Shown here: positions 36,414 to 49,522 of the stretch, one piece after another
How positions within the stretch are numbered: the stretch's first letter is position 1
How the letters are laid out: each line of letters begins with the position of its first letter
From: Actinomucor elegans
Lineage: Eukaryota; Mucoromycota; Mucoromycetes; Mucorales; Mucoraceae
Reading direction: 5' to 3'
Assembly: GCA_026027325.1 (NCBI GenBank)
Contig: JAMSLZ010000011.1
Coordinates: forward strand, 620,001-684,000
Length of the DNA: 64,000 bases
Position numbers and translations under genes: made by a program
The notes under the pieces: generated by a model
What the model was told of the DNA's origin: nothing
What the model saw: only the letters and a program-made list of their open reading frames with translations
Databases searched by the model: none

Positions 36414-37556
36414 TTTGATTAGTGAATTGTAAGACAGAAACGAAGAAAGCCCTGGGATTAAACAACGTTTTCGGTTACCAAGGCACCCGTTTATACTCCG
36501 ACCTTGCGTCTCAATTGGTCTGCGATAATTTAACAGCTTCAACAATGTGTCAGTGATCTGTTTGAAAGCTCTTTGATCCTTTTCATACAGTTATATATAA
36601 TGCAATTTAATTTTTTTTTTTCTGGAAACAAAGTAAAATATAACTGAACCCTTTTTGATATTTCTCTATCTTCTTATATCATAACTTGTAATGCCACTTG
36701 ACAATATGATCAACAATGTCTCTGAGAAGCGCAAAGAAGTTTCAGATTTTGAAAAAAAAAAAAAAAAAAAAAAGACAGATGATTGGTCTACATAAGCCTA
36801 TTGAATACTTATTAGGCAAAACCTGCCTTCTTTTGAATATATCAAAATCGATCGCCACTAAAGCCGTTGTATGTAAAGTTTGAACCGGAAGACCTAAGAA
36901 GCTGACTGATACTTCTAGGTGAGCTTTGTGTAGAATTATGTAGAAGCTCACAAAAAAAACCCCTTCGGATCATACAACTATTTCATCTCACATTTGAAAG
37001 ATACTTGCATCCATCAGTATTAATAGAAAGACATTTGGCTGGTATATCAACAAAATGGACTTTTATTCATTTATTCATATTCAGAAATCTGGTATTGAGC
37101 CTCATCACAAAGTGAATTGGATTAATATATGTTTTTGTTTTTAAAGAAATGACAGCTCGGGCTAGGAAGAAAGCGCTTGAGGCAAAAACGAAGAAAAAAA
37201 ATTAGCTCCATTATGCGTGCATTCACCCTCATATTATCATTAGACATAAAATACGCTTTACTAACTTTTGGCTACATTTTTCAGAATTTTCTCTTGCACA
37301 TGGAAAGTAACACCACTGTGATATACAGCTTGCTTGAAACCAATTTGATATTACAAACATGTATTTAGAATCCTATTACAATTACATAACGGAAGAATTT
37401 CAAGGTTCTCATAACTACTTAATGATTTCGTTAAAGTGGACTTTGGCAGCTAGTCCACATTCAGAATGATCAGCTACATTTCTGTAACAGCAAGAGTCCA
37501 TGATTATTTTTAAAAAATCTTCTATTCGTTTTATTACATATATATAATAGTGTTTT
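36414..37556. other. Intergenic region, 1.1 kb
   Basis: No supported gene. A poly-A tract lies near 36750-36772. A 28-codon frame (about 37422-37500, minus strand) directly behind the carboxylase gene contains three Cys but is too short to call. Confidence 0.5.
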
Positions 37557-39765
37557 TTACATTCTAAAGACACCAAAGTTAGTCTTTTCAATAGGAGCAT
37601 TCAATGAAGCGCTGATAGCTAAACCAAGCACTGTACGGGTATCGCTGGGGTTAATGATACCGTCATCCCATAATCTAGCACTGGAATAGTAGGGATGGCC
37701 TTCAGCTTCATATTTTTCACGAATAGGAGCCATGAATTTCTCTTGTTCTTCTTCTGGCCAAGTAATACCCTTCTTTGCTTTACTTTCTCTTGTGATTTGA
37801 GCCAAAACATTGGCACTTTGTTCACCACCCATCACAGAAATACGAGCATTCTTTATAAAACGATCAGTCAACTATATACGTTGTATGATATTTATACTTA
37901 CAGGATACATCCACAAGAAACGGGGAGAATAGGCACGACCACACATACCATAGTTACCAGCACCGAAACTACCACCGGTGATAATAGTGAACTTGGGCAC
38001 CTTGGCACAAGAAACAGCATTGACCAATTTAGCACCGTTCTTGGCAATACCACCAGCTTCAGCAGAAGAACCTACCATGAAACCAGTAATGTTTTGAAGG
38101 AAGACAAGAGGAATACCTCTTTGAGCACACAATTGGATAAAGTGAGCACCCTTCAAGGCAGACTCAGAAAAGAGAATACCGTTATTAGCTACGATACCGA
38201 CGGGGTTACCGTGAATATGCGCAAAACCTGTTACAAGAGTTGTACCATAGTTTTCCTTGAATTCAGCAAATCGACTGCCATCGACAATACGGGCAATAAT
38301 GTTCTTGCTATCAAAAGGTTTTCTCAAGTTATCACCTACGATACCACCAATCTCCTCAGGAGAGTACAAGGGCTCTTCAGGCTTACGCAATTCCAATTGA
38401 GGCTTCTTGGTTCTGTTCAAAGTACCAACTACGCGTCTGGCGAGAACAAGAGCATGCTCATCATCTAAAGCATAGTGATCGGTGACACCTGAGGTTCTAC
38501 AGTGAAGATCGGCACCACCCAAGTCTTCAGGGCTGATAGTTTCACCAATAGCGGCTTTGACAAGAGGAGGACCGGCCAAGAAGATGGTACCTTGGTTCTT
38601 GACAATGATACTTTCGTCGGCCATGGCAGGAACATAAGCACCGCCAGCAGTACATGAACCCATAACAGCGGCAATTTGAGGAATGCCTTGAGCAGACATA
38701 TTGGCTTGGTTATAAAAGATACGACCAAAATGTTCACGGTCAGGGAAAACATCAGCTTGTCTAGGAAGGTTGGCTCCTCCAGAGTCGACTGTAATAGAAT
38801 GAGTTTTGATGGTTTTTTTTAAAAAAAAATCAATTGCACTTACCAAGGTAGATACAAGGAAGGTTATTTTCCTTTGCAATCTCTTGAGCACGAAGATGCT
38901 TCTTTACTATAACAAAAGTGTCAATAAAGTGCCATTCCAGATATTTTTTTTTCCTGAAAGGTCTAACCTGTGATTGGATAATATGATCCACCCTATCATA
39001 AATGGTTAAAAATCTAAAATGACTGTGAGAAAAAAAAATTCTAGAGCTTACCTTGACAGTTGGGTCGTTGGCTACGACCATACACTCAACACTGTTGAAA
39101 CTCAGTTAGATTCCCACGAATATCAAATCTTTTTTCTTCTTACCCATTAACGCGACCAATACCAGAAATAATACTACCAGCAGGCACCTCCTCATCACCA
39201 TATAATTCATAACCAGCAAAGGTTGATAATTCAAGGAATGGAGAGCTATTTGACTATAAGCATCAACTCATAATATTACTTAATGGCACTTACTTGGGAT
39301 CCAACAAGCGGTTAATTCTAAAGCATACAAGTCAATGATTTGAAGATAACACACACAAATCAAACTTACCTGTCTCTGGGAAGCATCTTTTTTCTAGACA
39401 AATGTCTCTGACGAGCAGCTTCACCACCACCTGCAGGAATAGGAATTAACAATGTGATTCACGGATACATTGCACTTAAACCTTACCAAGCTTGATCTTT
39501 TCCGTCTTGAGATTCAAATCATCAACCAATTTCTGCATTTTCTCGGCATTTTCCTTTTGAAAACGCATCAATATATCAAGAAACACGTCATTCCTTTTGC
39601 TTTACTTACTTTGAATGAAGCACTGGCAGTTTCAACCTTATTGGGAAGAACAGAAGCTTGGTCTTCATGAAGGGAATGAAATTGCTTAAAGAGAACACCA
39701 GTAGAACGAGTGGTATTTCTAACAAGTGTGTGACGCGTATGTTGAAGCAACCTTTGAGATAACAT
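37557..39765 (-). CDS. MCCB: 3-methylcrotonyl-CoA carboxylase beta subunit, 572 aa
   Basis: Ten exons (39610-39765, 39487-39553, 39370-39430, 39294-39317, 39144-39245, 39052-39091, 38968-38992, 38844-38906, 37902-38788, 37557-37850) sum to 572 residues. The subunit carries the carboxyltransferase site of mitochondrial MCC in leucine breakdown. The N-terminus is a basic mitochondrial presequence ([17 protein letters not shown]). Diagnostic segments are [105 protein letters not shown] and the end KTNFGVFRM. Two exons are only 24 and 25 nt. The alpha subunit, adjacent in many filamentous ascomycetes, is not in this window. Confidence 0.95.
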
Positions 39766-40338
39766 TTTGTTTAAAAGAAAAAGAGAAAATACCCAAAGGT
39801 ACCAAAAGACCGAGTTATTTAATTCAACCATATTTTCCCACGACCACCAGCTTCACTCAATGCCCATCAAACGTCACACAGATATAGGATTATGGATTTA
39901 AACGTTTAACCTTGATTAGATTGTGCTCTATTCAACTTTAGATAACAACGAAAAGAAGACAACGATGTTCATTCTCTTCTTTTGATCTGAGATTAAAATG
40001 AGTCAGTATGTTGTTATGCCGAATCTGAATTTTGCTGCATCTTTACAAGGTCCATGACTTTCATGACGCGTGAATTTCAATATCTATGTACAACAAAGAT
40101 CCATTCTTAAAGCGTCATGAAAAGAGGCGAATTTATTTTAGTGGTAATAGGAACCAAACCTGATATATATATGTATCTACTGATTTCAATCAAAATACTG
40201 CGTCTTTATTTATCAAAGTACAATTTCTGGGGACTAAGTTCACTCCAGAAAATACGATCCATAGCTTGTATGCGTGTTAGCATTGCTTTTATACAGTGAA
40301 ATAAATTATATAACAATAAAAATAGATGTAGAAGCTTA

Positions 40339-40400
40339 TTCTGAGCAGGGAGTACTAATCAGATGCGACATGTCAACAGGATCTTTCTCGAGATCTATTT
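40339..40400 (+). repeat. Dispersed degenerate repeat copy C
   Basis: TTCTGAGCAGGGAGTACTAA, TCAGATGCGACATGTC, then CTCGAGATCTATTTGATC; same order of blocks as copy B. Confidence 0.5.
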
Positions 40401-40530
40401 GATCATTTTTGGAAATGCTAGCTTAACATGAAATGTAGCTAATTTTACAACCAAGCCTAAATTATAGTATAATTTTTGCACTTGGGCCAAATAATGATGA
40501 TAATAGGTGCAATGTTTCTTTTTCTATATA

Positions 40531-40650
40531 CGTAAATCACCAAATGCGACATTAAACTGGATTTCATTGAGAAATATAACGTTGACAATGATGGGGCGAT
40601 TTCTTCAAAATCCCAAGGCATACCTTAGACTTAAATCTTCAAAGTTTTAT
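40531..40650 (+). repeat. Dispersed degenerate repeat copy D2
   Basis: AAATGCGACATTAAACTGGA, then CATTGAGAAATATAACGTTG and an AAATCCCAAGGCAT block; closely matches the copy at 43921. Confidence 0.5.
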
Positions 40651-41054
40651 TTTATTTTATTTTTTTGTATTGCGCAAACACAGCATTGCTAATGTAGGGA
40701 TTCTTTGTGTAGATGTAGTATATGAGAAAGTAAGAAAAACAGTCTGTTGGGATACCATTATATATGAATACTATCGAGCTATGGTGATATTTATCAACGG
40801 CCTAAAAACAATTTTTTATCAGCAACGCATTGGAAAGTTCAGACAAATATCAACTGATCTTTACACTATTTAATTCTCCCATAAGCGTTACCAAGCAACG
40901 TAGTAAACAACAACAATCTTTATTACGGAAAATGAGATCAATAATTTGCAATTCAATCTTTTCTATAGCTCAAAGAATACAGTAATATTTTATTTGATGT
41001 ATAAAAAATGAATAGGGAAGCGAGGTACTCTAGTAAAAATAAGTAGTACTTTGT

Positions 41055-41390
41055 TCAACTAATTCGCACACGCGAATATACTCCATTTGCTTTGTATGCA
41101 GCAAAACAAAGTATCGATATAATTTTAACTGTATTAAGAGTCACGGCTTGATGCCATATAATAGCAGCATCTTTATATTGCTTTTTGAATTGTATGATAC
41201 TTCTTGCTGTTGGTGATGAACTGTCAACCATTTTTTTTTGTCTTACAGCTCTTGAAGCGCGTATCAATGTTTTAACAGACGATAAATAACGGGATCCACC
41301 AGTATAAATCAGTATATCAGAATACGTTGCTGGATTTCTTTTGGGACGAGTGCCAATCAGTAGTATAATTAATGTATCCTATTTGATAAT
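41055..41390 (-). CDS. Hypothetical small protein, doubtful
   Basis: From a good acceptor (CAAATAG before GATACATTA) the minus strand stays open for about 105 codons to a stop, including YSDILIYTGGSRYLSSVK and TLIRASRAVRQKKMVD, and a C-terminal hydrophobic stretch. A short upstream exon beginning MSISFYSIRYQT (start near 41502) with a GTATTT donor would join in phase 0. No family is recognised. It lies between repeat copies and could be a species-specific gene or a remnant. Confidence 0.3.
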
Positions 41391-41742
41391 AATAATCAGT
41401 CAATTACGTAAATATTCTATAGTGATATCCCTAACTAAGGGGAGAAAATACGCAACAGAACCTTGTTTGATATCGTATTGAGTAAAAAGATATACTCATA
41501 ATGAACAGCTGGTCTTAATGGACTTATGATTATTTCTTGAACGGCGTTCGAGAAACGAGAGAGTTATGTCTACATGTCGCGTGTACACTTTATTCAAAGT
41601 ATCACAATAAAATGACCGAAACGATTGTTTAGCATGTTTTATATGCAGAATGCAGATACATATCTAAACAAAACTTAATTGAATTCTTTCGGTATACAGA
41701 CTTTAATTTACTTCTCCATTCTTCCCGTTGGAACACATTAAG

Positions 41743-43487
41743 ATGTTGTCGATTGTATGGATACTACTAATCAAGTTTGCTGCTTGCTCAATGATAAAAC
41801 GTTCAGAAACGCATGAAAAATTTCCAGACTACTCACTGAGATACAAATACCCTAAGCTTTGTGATACAGGATCCAAGCAAGTAAGCTCTTAACTCTCAAT
41901 CCAATTACAATCATGATTTACCTAGTATCATAGATTTCTGGATATTTTGAACTGCCAGATGGAAAAAACTTTTTCTTTTGGTTCTTTGAGTCCATGTCAG
42001 ATCCTTTGGATGATCCGCTCTTGCTTTGGATTAATGGGGGTCCTGGTTGCTCCTCCATGCTAGGACTGTTTATGGGAACAGGGTAAGTAGACATTTACCT
42101 GCAAAATAAACTTATTTAACATGTTGTTTAGGCCCTGTCATATTAATAGTAACGGAGATGGTTTGATAAAGAATCCTTATTCTTGGACGAATAGCGCTAA
42201 TGTTATATACCTTGATCAGGTAAGGCTATAACATATACATTGCATTGTATGAGCTAATCTTCAACGGAATATCCATAAAAGCCAGTCAAGTCTGGTTATT
42301 CTTTTCATTCTAATCAAACTGCGGACATTGTGAATAGCAATGACGCCTCGGACGATGTATATATCTTTATGCAGCTGTTTCTAAAGGAATTCTCTCGTAA
42401 GACAGCATTTTATTTTTGTTCATCTGTCGAAATATTAATTAGAATTAATGCAATAGACTTGAATGACTCAGATTTTCATATTGCTGGTGAATCCTGTAAG
42501 TTTAAGCGGACCAAATGCATGGTCTTATATTTACCTTTTCTTTCCTTTATATGACAGATGCAGGACACTATATACCTGCCATTGCTACAACAATACAAGA
42601 GAACAATGCAAAGAATACTTTTCCACTCGTTAACCTCAAGAGCATCATGATAGGTAACGGCCTAACAGACCCTCTAACACAATATGGATATTATAAAGAT
42701 ATGGCATGTGAACCATCATCCTATGGCACTCTCGTATCCTCTCAAAAGGTATGCCAAGACCTTGAATCCTACCAACATAGTTGTCGCAGTTCCATTCAAC
42801 AATGCTACAATCAAACAGATTTCAGCGTACCTGCTACAAACATATCAGTGGCTACGTGCATTCTCTCTGCTCAGATATGCAATACTCTATTGATTAAAAC
42901 CGTACTGGATTTAACCAATTCAACAAATACATACGACGTGCGTCGACCATGTGAAGGTAATTAGATTCAACTAACTCATGTACAAAAGGTTAATAAATTA
43001 TTTTACTGGTATAGATGGCCCTCTGTGTTACAAGTATTCTACATTGATGAAGAACTATCTGGATCGCTCTGATGTTAAAGAGGCACTAGGTGTTGAATCA
43101 TCAACCAATTTTGAATTATGTAACAACGCTGTCAATGCTGCTTTTCAAGGATCTGGTGATTGGATGCGTCCATATGTATATCAGTTGACGCCGTTGCTGA
43201 ATAACAATATATCAGTACTGGCTTATGCAGGTGATGCTGATTTTATATGTAATTGGATGGGTATACGCGCTTGGACAATGGAACTACCATGGTATGGCCG
43301 TGAAGACTACAACCGACAGAAAGATTCATATTGGTATAGCAATGACCAAAAAGAGGCCGCTGGCATGATCCGAAAGAGTGGCTCATTAACGTTTATTCGA
43401 TTATTCAATGCCGGACATATGGCCCCTTGGGATCAACCCCAAGCGACGTTGGATATGTTTAGTAGATGGATATCTGGGGATATATAA
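41743..43487 (+). CDS. Serine carboxypeptidase, S10 (carboxypeptidase Y-like), 466 aa
   Basis: Seven exons (41743-41880, 41934-42082, 42132-42219, 42282-42396, 42457-42495, 42558-42956, 43015-43487) encode 466 residues. A signal peptide ([16 protein letters not shown]) opens the protein. S10 features are [10 protein letters not shown], the catalytic Ser176 in HIAGESYAGHYIPA (split by an intron inside the Tyr codon), the catalytic Asp in [11 protein letters not shown] (385) and His444 in [11 protein letters not shown]. The enzyme should cleave C-terminal residues at acid pH in the vacuole or outside the cell. The usual LDQPVGxGFS loop reads [11 protein letters not shown], a mild variation. The pro-region is short compared with yeast CPY. 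Confidence 0.93.
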
Positions 43488-43920
43488 AAATGCGAATAAT
43501 TAAACATCACTCTATATCATTAAGCTAAAATGGCTAATTTGTTTGCTTATTCGATTCAAAGACTGCATTTTTTTTTAATATGAACACGTCTAAAGAAAGT
43601 TGATGGACAAGCATTGCTTATTATAAAAAGCTCTGATATAATAAAACTTCGCAAAGAAACGTTGAACGCTAATCGATAATGTAGTAATCGCTGAAATAAA
43701 AGTGAAAAAAGCGCAGATATCAAAGTATACTCTTTGGTTTAATGTTCTGATAGATATAGCAGCTCATTTGCACAACTGTTGATCAGAAGCTGTATTTGAA
43801 CGGAATTGATTGAGAAATATACGCATTATTCAAGCTAGATTATAATCAATGTCTAAAATACACTCTACTCATAGTATATCGGGGAAATGATGGTTCTAAT
43901 AAAAGCAATAATACATTTTG

Positions 43921-44020
43921 AACATGTACTAGTAATTAGATGTGACATTAAACTAGAATCAGTTGAGAAATATACATGTTAAAAATGGAGGAAATCCCAA
44001 AGGATCCTTAAGCAACTTTT
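43921..44020 (+). repeat. Dispersed degenerate repeat copy D1
   Basis: AGATGTGACATTAAACTAGA, then AGTTGAGAAATATACATGTT and AAATCCCAAAGGATC; closest relative of the copy at 40531. Confidence 0.5.
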
Positions 44021-44212
44021 TTTTTCTTTTTTTATGGAGTTTACAAACGGCATGTTTGAAGTATAGTTCATAAATGATCTAAAAAGTATATCACTGCGAA
44101 TTCATTCCATTCAACTTGCGAAACACAGGAGTTGATGAGAAATATTGAATTGCGTATATTTCATGGAATATTCTTTCATATGTTCTAGACATCCCAATTA
44201 ATCTCGGCCAAA

Positions 44213-44342
44213 ATTCGCATATGATCAGTATTGTATGTTCAGAATACAGTTTCTTCAGGTAAACGATCAATCTGACCCCAATGCAGCGAGTATTTTCCTC
44301 ACATTTGCCAATAAGTAGCCTCGTCTAGCCATTTCTCGGCCA
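44213..44342 (+). promoter_or_regulatory. Two CTCGGCCA boxes upstream of eL30
   Basis: CTCGGCCA occurs at 44213-44220 and 44335-44342, about 320 and 200 bp before the eL30 start. A related TTCGGCCAA is about 100 bp before the eS17 start. The shared TCGGCC core in the two ribosomal-protein promoters suggests, but does not prove, a regulatory site. Confidence 0.3.
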
Positions 44343-44536
44343 CATGGGTGGCTTATATCTTATCCAATCAAATGTGCGATTCAAAAATTTTTGGACGTTT
44401 GTTTTTTTTTCAACTGACAAAAAAAGTTTTGAACCGCAAGTTGTATTAGGTTCCTCCTCTTTCGTGTCCACAACTTGTAATGTATAGCATATTGACAGAA
44501 TCTTGACAAGTAAATTAACTTTTTGGTAGATTAAAA

Positions 44537-45011
44537 ATGGCCCCTACTGTCAAGTCCAAGAAGAACGCCGAGTCCATCAACTCTCGTCTCCAACTCGTCA
44601 CCAAGTCTGGCAAGTATACTCTTGGTTACAAGACTACCTTGAAGACCATCCGTCAAGGAAAGGGTAAGTTATTAAAATCACAACTCGCTCTATCTCTCGG
44701 GGGGCAGGAGCCCTTTAGAACAAACAGTGTAGTCCTTGCCCCTTTCCCATATGGGCAGAGATTGTTCCCCCGAAGCTGATGTTTAACCTATTGTTTTATT
44801 TTATTCTATAGCCAAGTTGATCATCATTGCTGGTAACTGTCCTCCTCTCCGTAAGTCTGAGATCGAGTACTACGCCATGTTGTCCAAGACTGGTGTTCAC
44901 CACTACAACGGTAACAACATCGATCTCGGTACTGCCTGTGGTAAGCTCTTCCGTACCAGTGTTCTCTCCATCACTGATGCTGGTGACTCCGATATCTTGA
45001 CTGCCCAATAA
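44537..45011 (+). CDS. RPL30: 60S ribosomal protein eL30, 108 aa
   Basis: Exons 44537-44663 and 44812-45011 encode 108 residues of eL30 ([20 protein letters not shown], then [20 protein letters not shown] and [20 protein letters not shown]). Codons are strongly C-ending, as in the eS17 gene. The 148-nt intron is longer and much more GC-rich than other introns here and can fold: CGGGGG near 44699 pairs with CCCCCG near 44767, with an inner TGCCC/GGGCA stem. In yeast, L30 represses splicing of its own transcript, so this intron may be regulatory or may host a small RNA. Confidence 0.94.
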
Positions 45012-45164
45012 ATATAACGTGCACTAGAGTATCTTTCTTATAATAAATTATATTTTGGATATTCCACGTTACTTTGTCATAAAGAAAAAAAAAACGAATC
45101 CTCTCTATATGAAAGCTTTTTCCATTCGTAAGAAAGAGGCGTTGTTTATATACAAAGAATTCTA

Positions 45165-47087
<1,923 letters not shown>

Positions 47088-47215
47088 CTATTTTTCGACC
47101 CTGGAGCATAATGCTCTACCATCTTTGAATTTATATGTTTCAATCTCAGCTCTGTTTTCAAACTGATTGGAATACTGTAATTAAATAATTCATGAATTCC
47201 GAAAAAAAAAAAAAT

Positions 47216-47691
47216 TTAATTTGCGTCTGGTTCCAAAGCCAGTACTTTGACCTTTCTAAACAAAAACAAAAACAGAACAAAATGTGAATGTATACAAATG
47301 TAATAAATACTTTTTTTAAGAAAGTATACTCCATTATGAATGTTCTTTAGCCAAAATGATAAATAATCAAGAGATTTTAGTCTTCGTAGTTTTGAACTGC
47401 AATTTTCATTGGTCAGCGGAGTTAATTGATAAAAAGTCATGAGTTCCCAGCTCTTGGCTACTTTAACGCGATATCTGTGTAATAAAAGAGTGCATCAACT
47501 TTGTTAGTACACTGCGCAATAGTTTACAAAACTCAATTTTGCGTCAAACAGCACAAAAATTTCATTACTTACTATCAAAGTTGCGTGGTAATTTCGATTC
47601 CAAATAGCCATTGATTGAACCCAGACCCTTGTGCCAACCTGGTCCTTATTCGTTCCAAAAGATCTGGAACGTTCGTTTGAATGAGAGCTAC
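47216..47691 (-). CDS. Unresolved spliced hypothetical gene or remnant
   Basis: Three exon-like pieces on the minus strand: 47573-47691, which follows a very good acceptor (long T-tract then GCAG) and ends at a perfect GTAAGT donor; about 47335-47475 (KSWELMTFYQLTPLTNENC); and 47216-47255. One frame of the first piece reads like protein (ALIQTNVPDLLERIRTRL) but does not join the second piece in phase without a stop. No family is recognised. It could be a real small gene with a start exon I could not place, or a decayed one. Confidence 0.25.
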
Positions 47692-47693
47692 CT

Positions 47694-47695
<2 letters not shown>

Positions 47696-47727
<32 letters not shown>
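47696..47727 (+). repeat. Poly-A tract (A32)
   Basis: About 32 A; on the minus strand it forms a very long polypyrimidine tract directly before a GCAG acceptor. Confidence 0.9.
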
Positions 47728-47728
<1 letters not shown>

Positions 47729-48090
47729 CGGACGTATATGGATACCAATATAAACAATCACCCTTTAATATTTTTTTTATTTCATTTACAAAACATACAA
47801 TTTGAAAAAAAGAAACCCAAAAACTAGAGTGTGTTTTGTAAGTGAATCTTGATTACGCGCTTTTCTTTTGATTAATCTAAATAGATTCTGATAGCAAACT
47901 ACTCGCTGTACTATAATATAATCGCTTTTCTTTTTTTTCTTATAACCATCTCCATCAACACTTTTCTTGCTCAATACTCAACCAGCAAGCAAGAAATAAA
48001 CCAACACCATAGCAACTTATAGTATAATATATTAATCTACAAAGCAGTATATACGACCCACACATTACATATATATATAACAAGAAGAAA

Positions 48091-49326
48091 ATGGTTCAAG
48101 TTTTACCAATCAATTATAATAACGAGCATTATAAACCAAACGGCTTTATGAATGGTAATGAGTATCAGCAGCATTCTACACCTCCACCTCCACCACCTTT
48201 GCAACCTCATCAACAGCAGATGCCTATACCCATGCCTGTTCCCATGATCAATCATTTAATTCCACCTCACCATCCTCACCATCAACCACCTAATTTCTTC
48301 CATGCTCCTCCTCCTCCTCCCCAACCCATGTATCACGAACAGCTCAATGGACAGTACATGGACTATGGTCAAGCTGGTGGATATCATCCTTCCATGGGCT
48401 TTATGCAACAAGGTAAGGTGTATATATATATATCTGATATAGGTCTGTGAAATTAATTATGGTTTTTGATAGTTGGCTATTACTCGGATATTACAGTTTA
48501 CGTTCCTACGCTTCAAAAGCACTATGCTTTAAACACCAGCGTACTTTCTCGCTCACCTGTACTTCATCAACGTATCATGGAAGAACAATCGAATACGCTT
48601 GAGCTGGATCTTTATGTTCTTGCCGAAACCTTTCATACTATCATTGGTCATCTCAATCGCAAATTGACACCTCAAGAAATCTTTTACCTGGCTAATGAAA
48701 AGCCTCAGATCGCCATTGAACTCTTGGAGGCTTCGGAAGAATTAGGCCTTGACGATCTCTTGGAAGAACTGTTAATGGCATTGAACCGAAACCTCAATCA
48801 TCAAAAGGTTGCCATGACTTATATTGATGCTATGGCACCCTATCAGCCTTTAGAGGAAGAAGAGCCACGTCGCTGGGTCGGGGCCTTGGAAGAAGATGTA
48901 GTTTCATTCATGGTAAAAGGCCTTTCAACTCATTTGGAGGCCTTTTCGACCGCTGTCAAGGTAAGCGGTAATGTTGTAATTGGACAGATCAATGCTTGTG
49001 GATATATGCCTTCTCGTACTCCTCCTATGCGTGGATTCATGGATTTAGCTCGTGCTTACGCTGCTCTACCTCAGCATTTAATGATTCGTTGCTTGGAACA
49101 TCCTGCTTTGCCTGTACAAGATGCTATCCAGCGATCTTACTTTGCCAAGCGTGTCCTGTTGATTGTTAGTAGTAACAATTCCTTCCATCAACGCCAAAAT
49201 CAACCCAACTTGATGGCTGTTTTGCGATTTGAACATGGCATGGATACAATTGCCGTAGTTAGAGAAAGCGGTTTAAAGAAAGGCTGTTGGAATCCAAAAT
49301 TGTATGAACTATACAATACTGTATAG
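48091..49326 (+). CDS. Proline-rich protein with BTB-like domain, 391 aa
   Basis: Exons 48091-48412 and 48473-49326 encode 391 residues. The first ~105 residues are Pro/His/Gln/Met-rich and probably disordered. The second exon opens with a BTB/POZ-like pattern (YSDITVYVPTLQKHYALNTS, then VLSRSPVLHQRIMEEQ), followed by helical segments (LLEASEELGLDDLLEELLMA) and a conserved-looking C-terminal domain ending CWNPKLYELYNTV. BTB domains mediate dimerisation and Cullin-3 or transcription-factor contacts. This architecture looks like a fungal-specific, uncharacterised family, so the function is unknown. The intron starts with GTAAGG. Confidence 0.75.
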
Positions 49327-49522
49327 ATCTTTTGAATATAAGCGTTTTTCCTAGGCTTCTTCTCAGTGTGATCCTCTACTGGTTCTTATAACGCTATCTC
49401 ATTGTTTGATTTTTTTTTTCTCAGTCAAATATATTAGTAATAAACATATAAAGGGAACTGAACTAGGTTCCTTTGTACTAAATTATCATAATACAAGAGA
49501 TCTTTATTACAAAAAGCTTCTT

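Larger units (their letters stand above)
39766..41742. other. Intergenic region, 2 kb, with degenerate repeat copies
   Basis: Repeat-family copies lie at 40339-40400 and 40531-40650. The small doubtful gene at 41055-41390 is the only possible coding part. The right end is the carboxypeptidase promoter. Nothing else is recognised. Confidence 0.5.
43488..44536. other. Intergenic region upstream of eL30 with repeat copies
   Basis: Repeat copies near 43785-43840 and 43921-43980. The last 350 bp form the eL30 promoter side and contain CTCGGCCA boxes at 44213-44220 and 44335-44342. Nothing else is recognised. Confidence 0.5.

Noticed and set aside
37415..37600. Short Cys-containing ORF behind the MCC beta gene
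   Set aside because: Too short, overlaps the carboxylase 3' end and has no partner exon.
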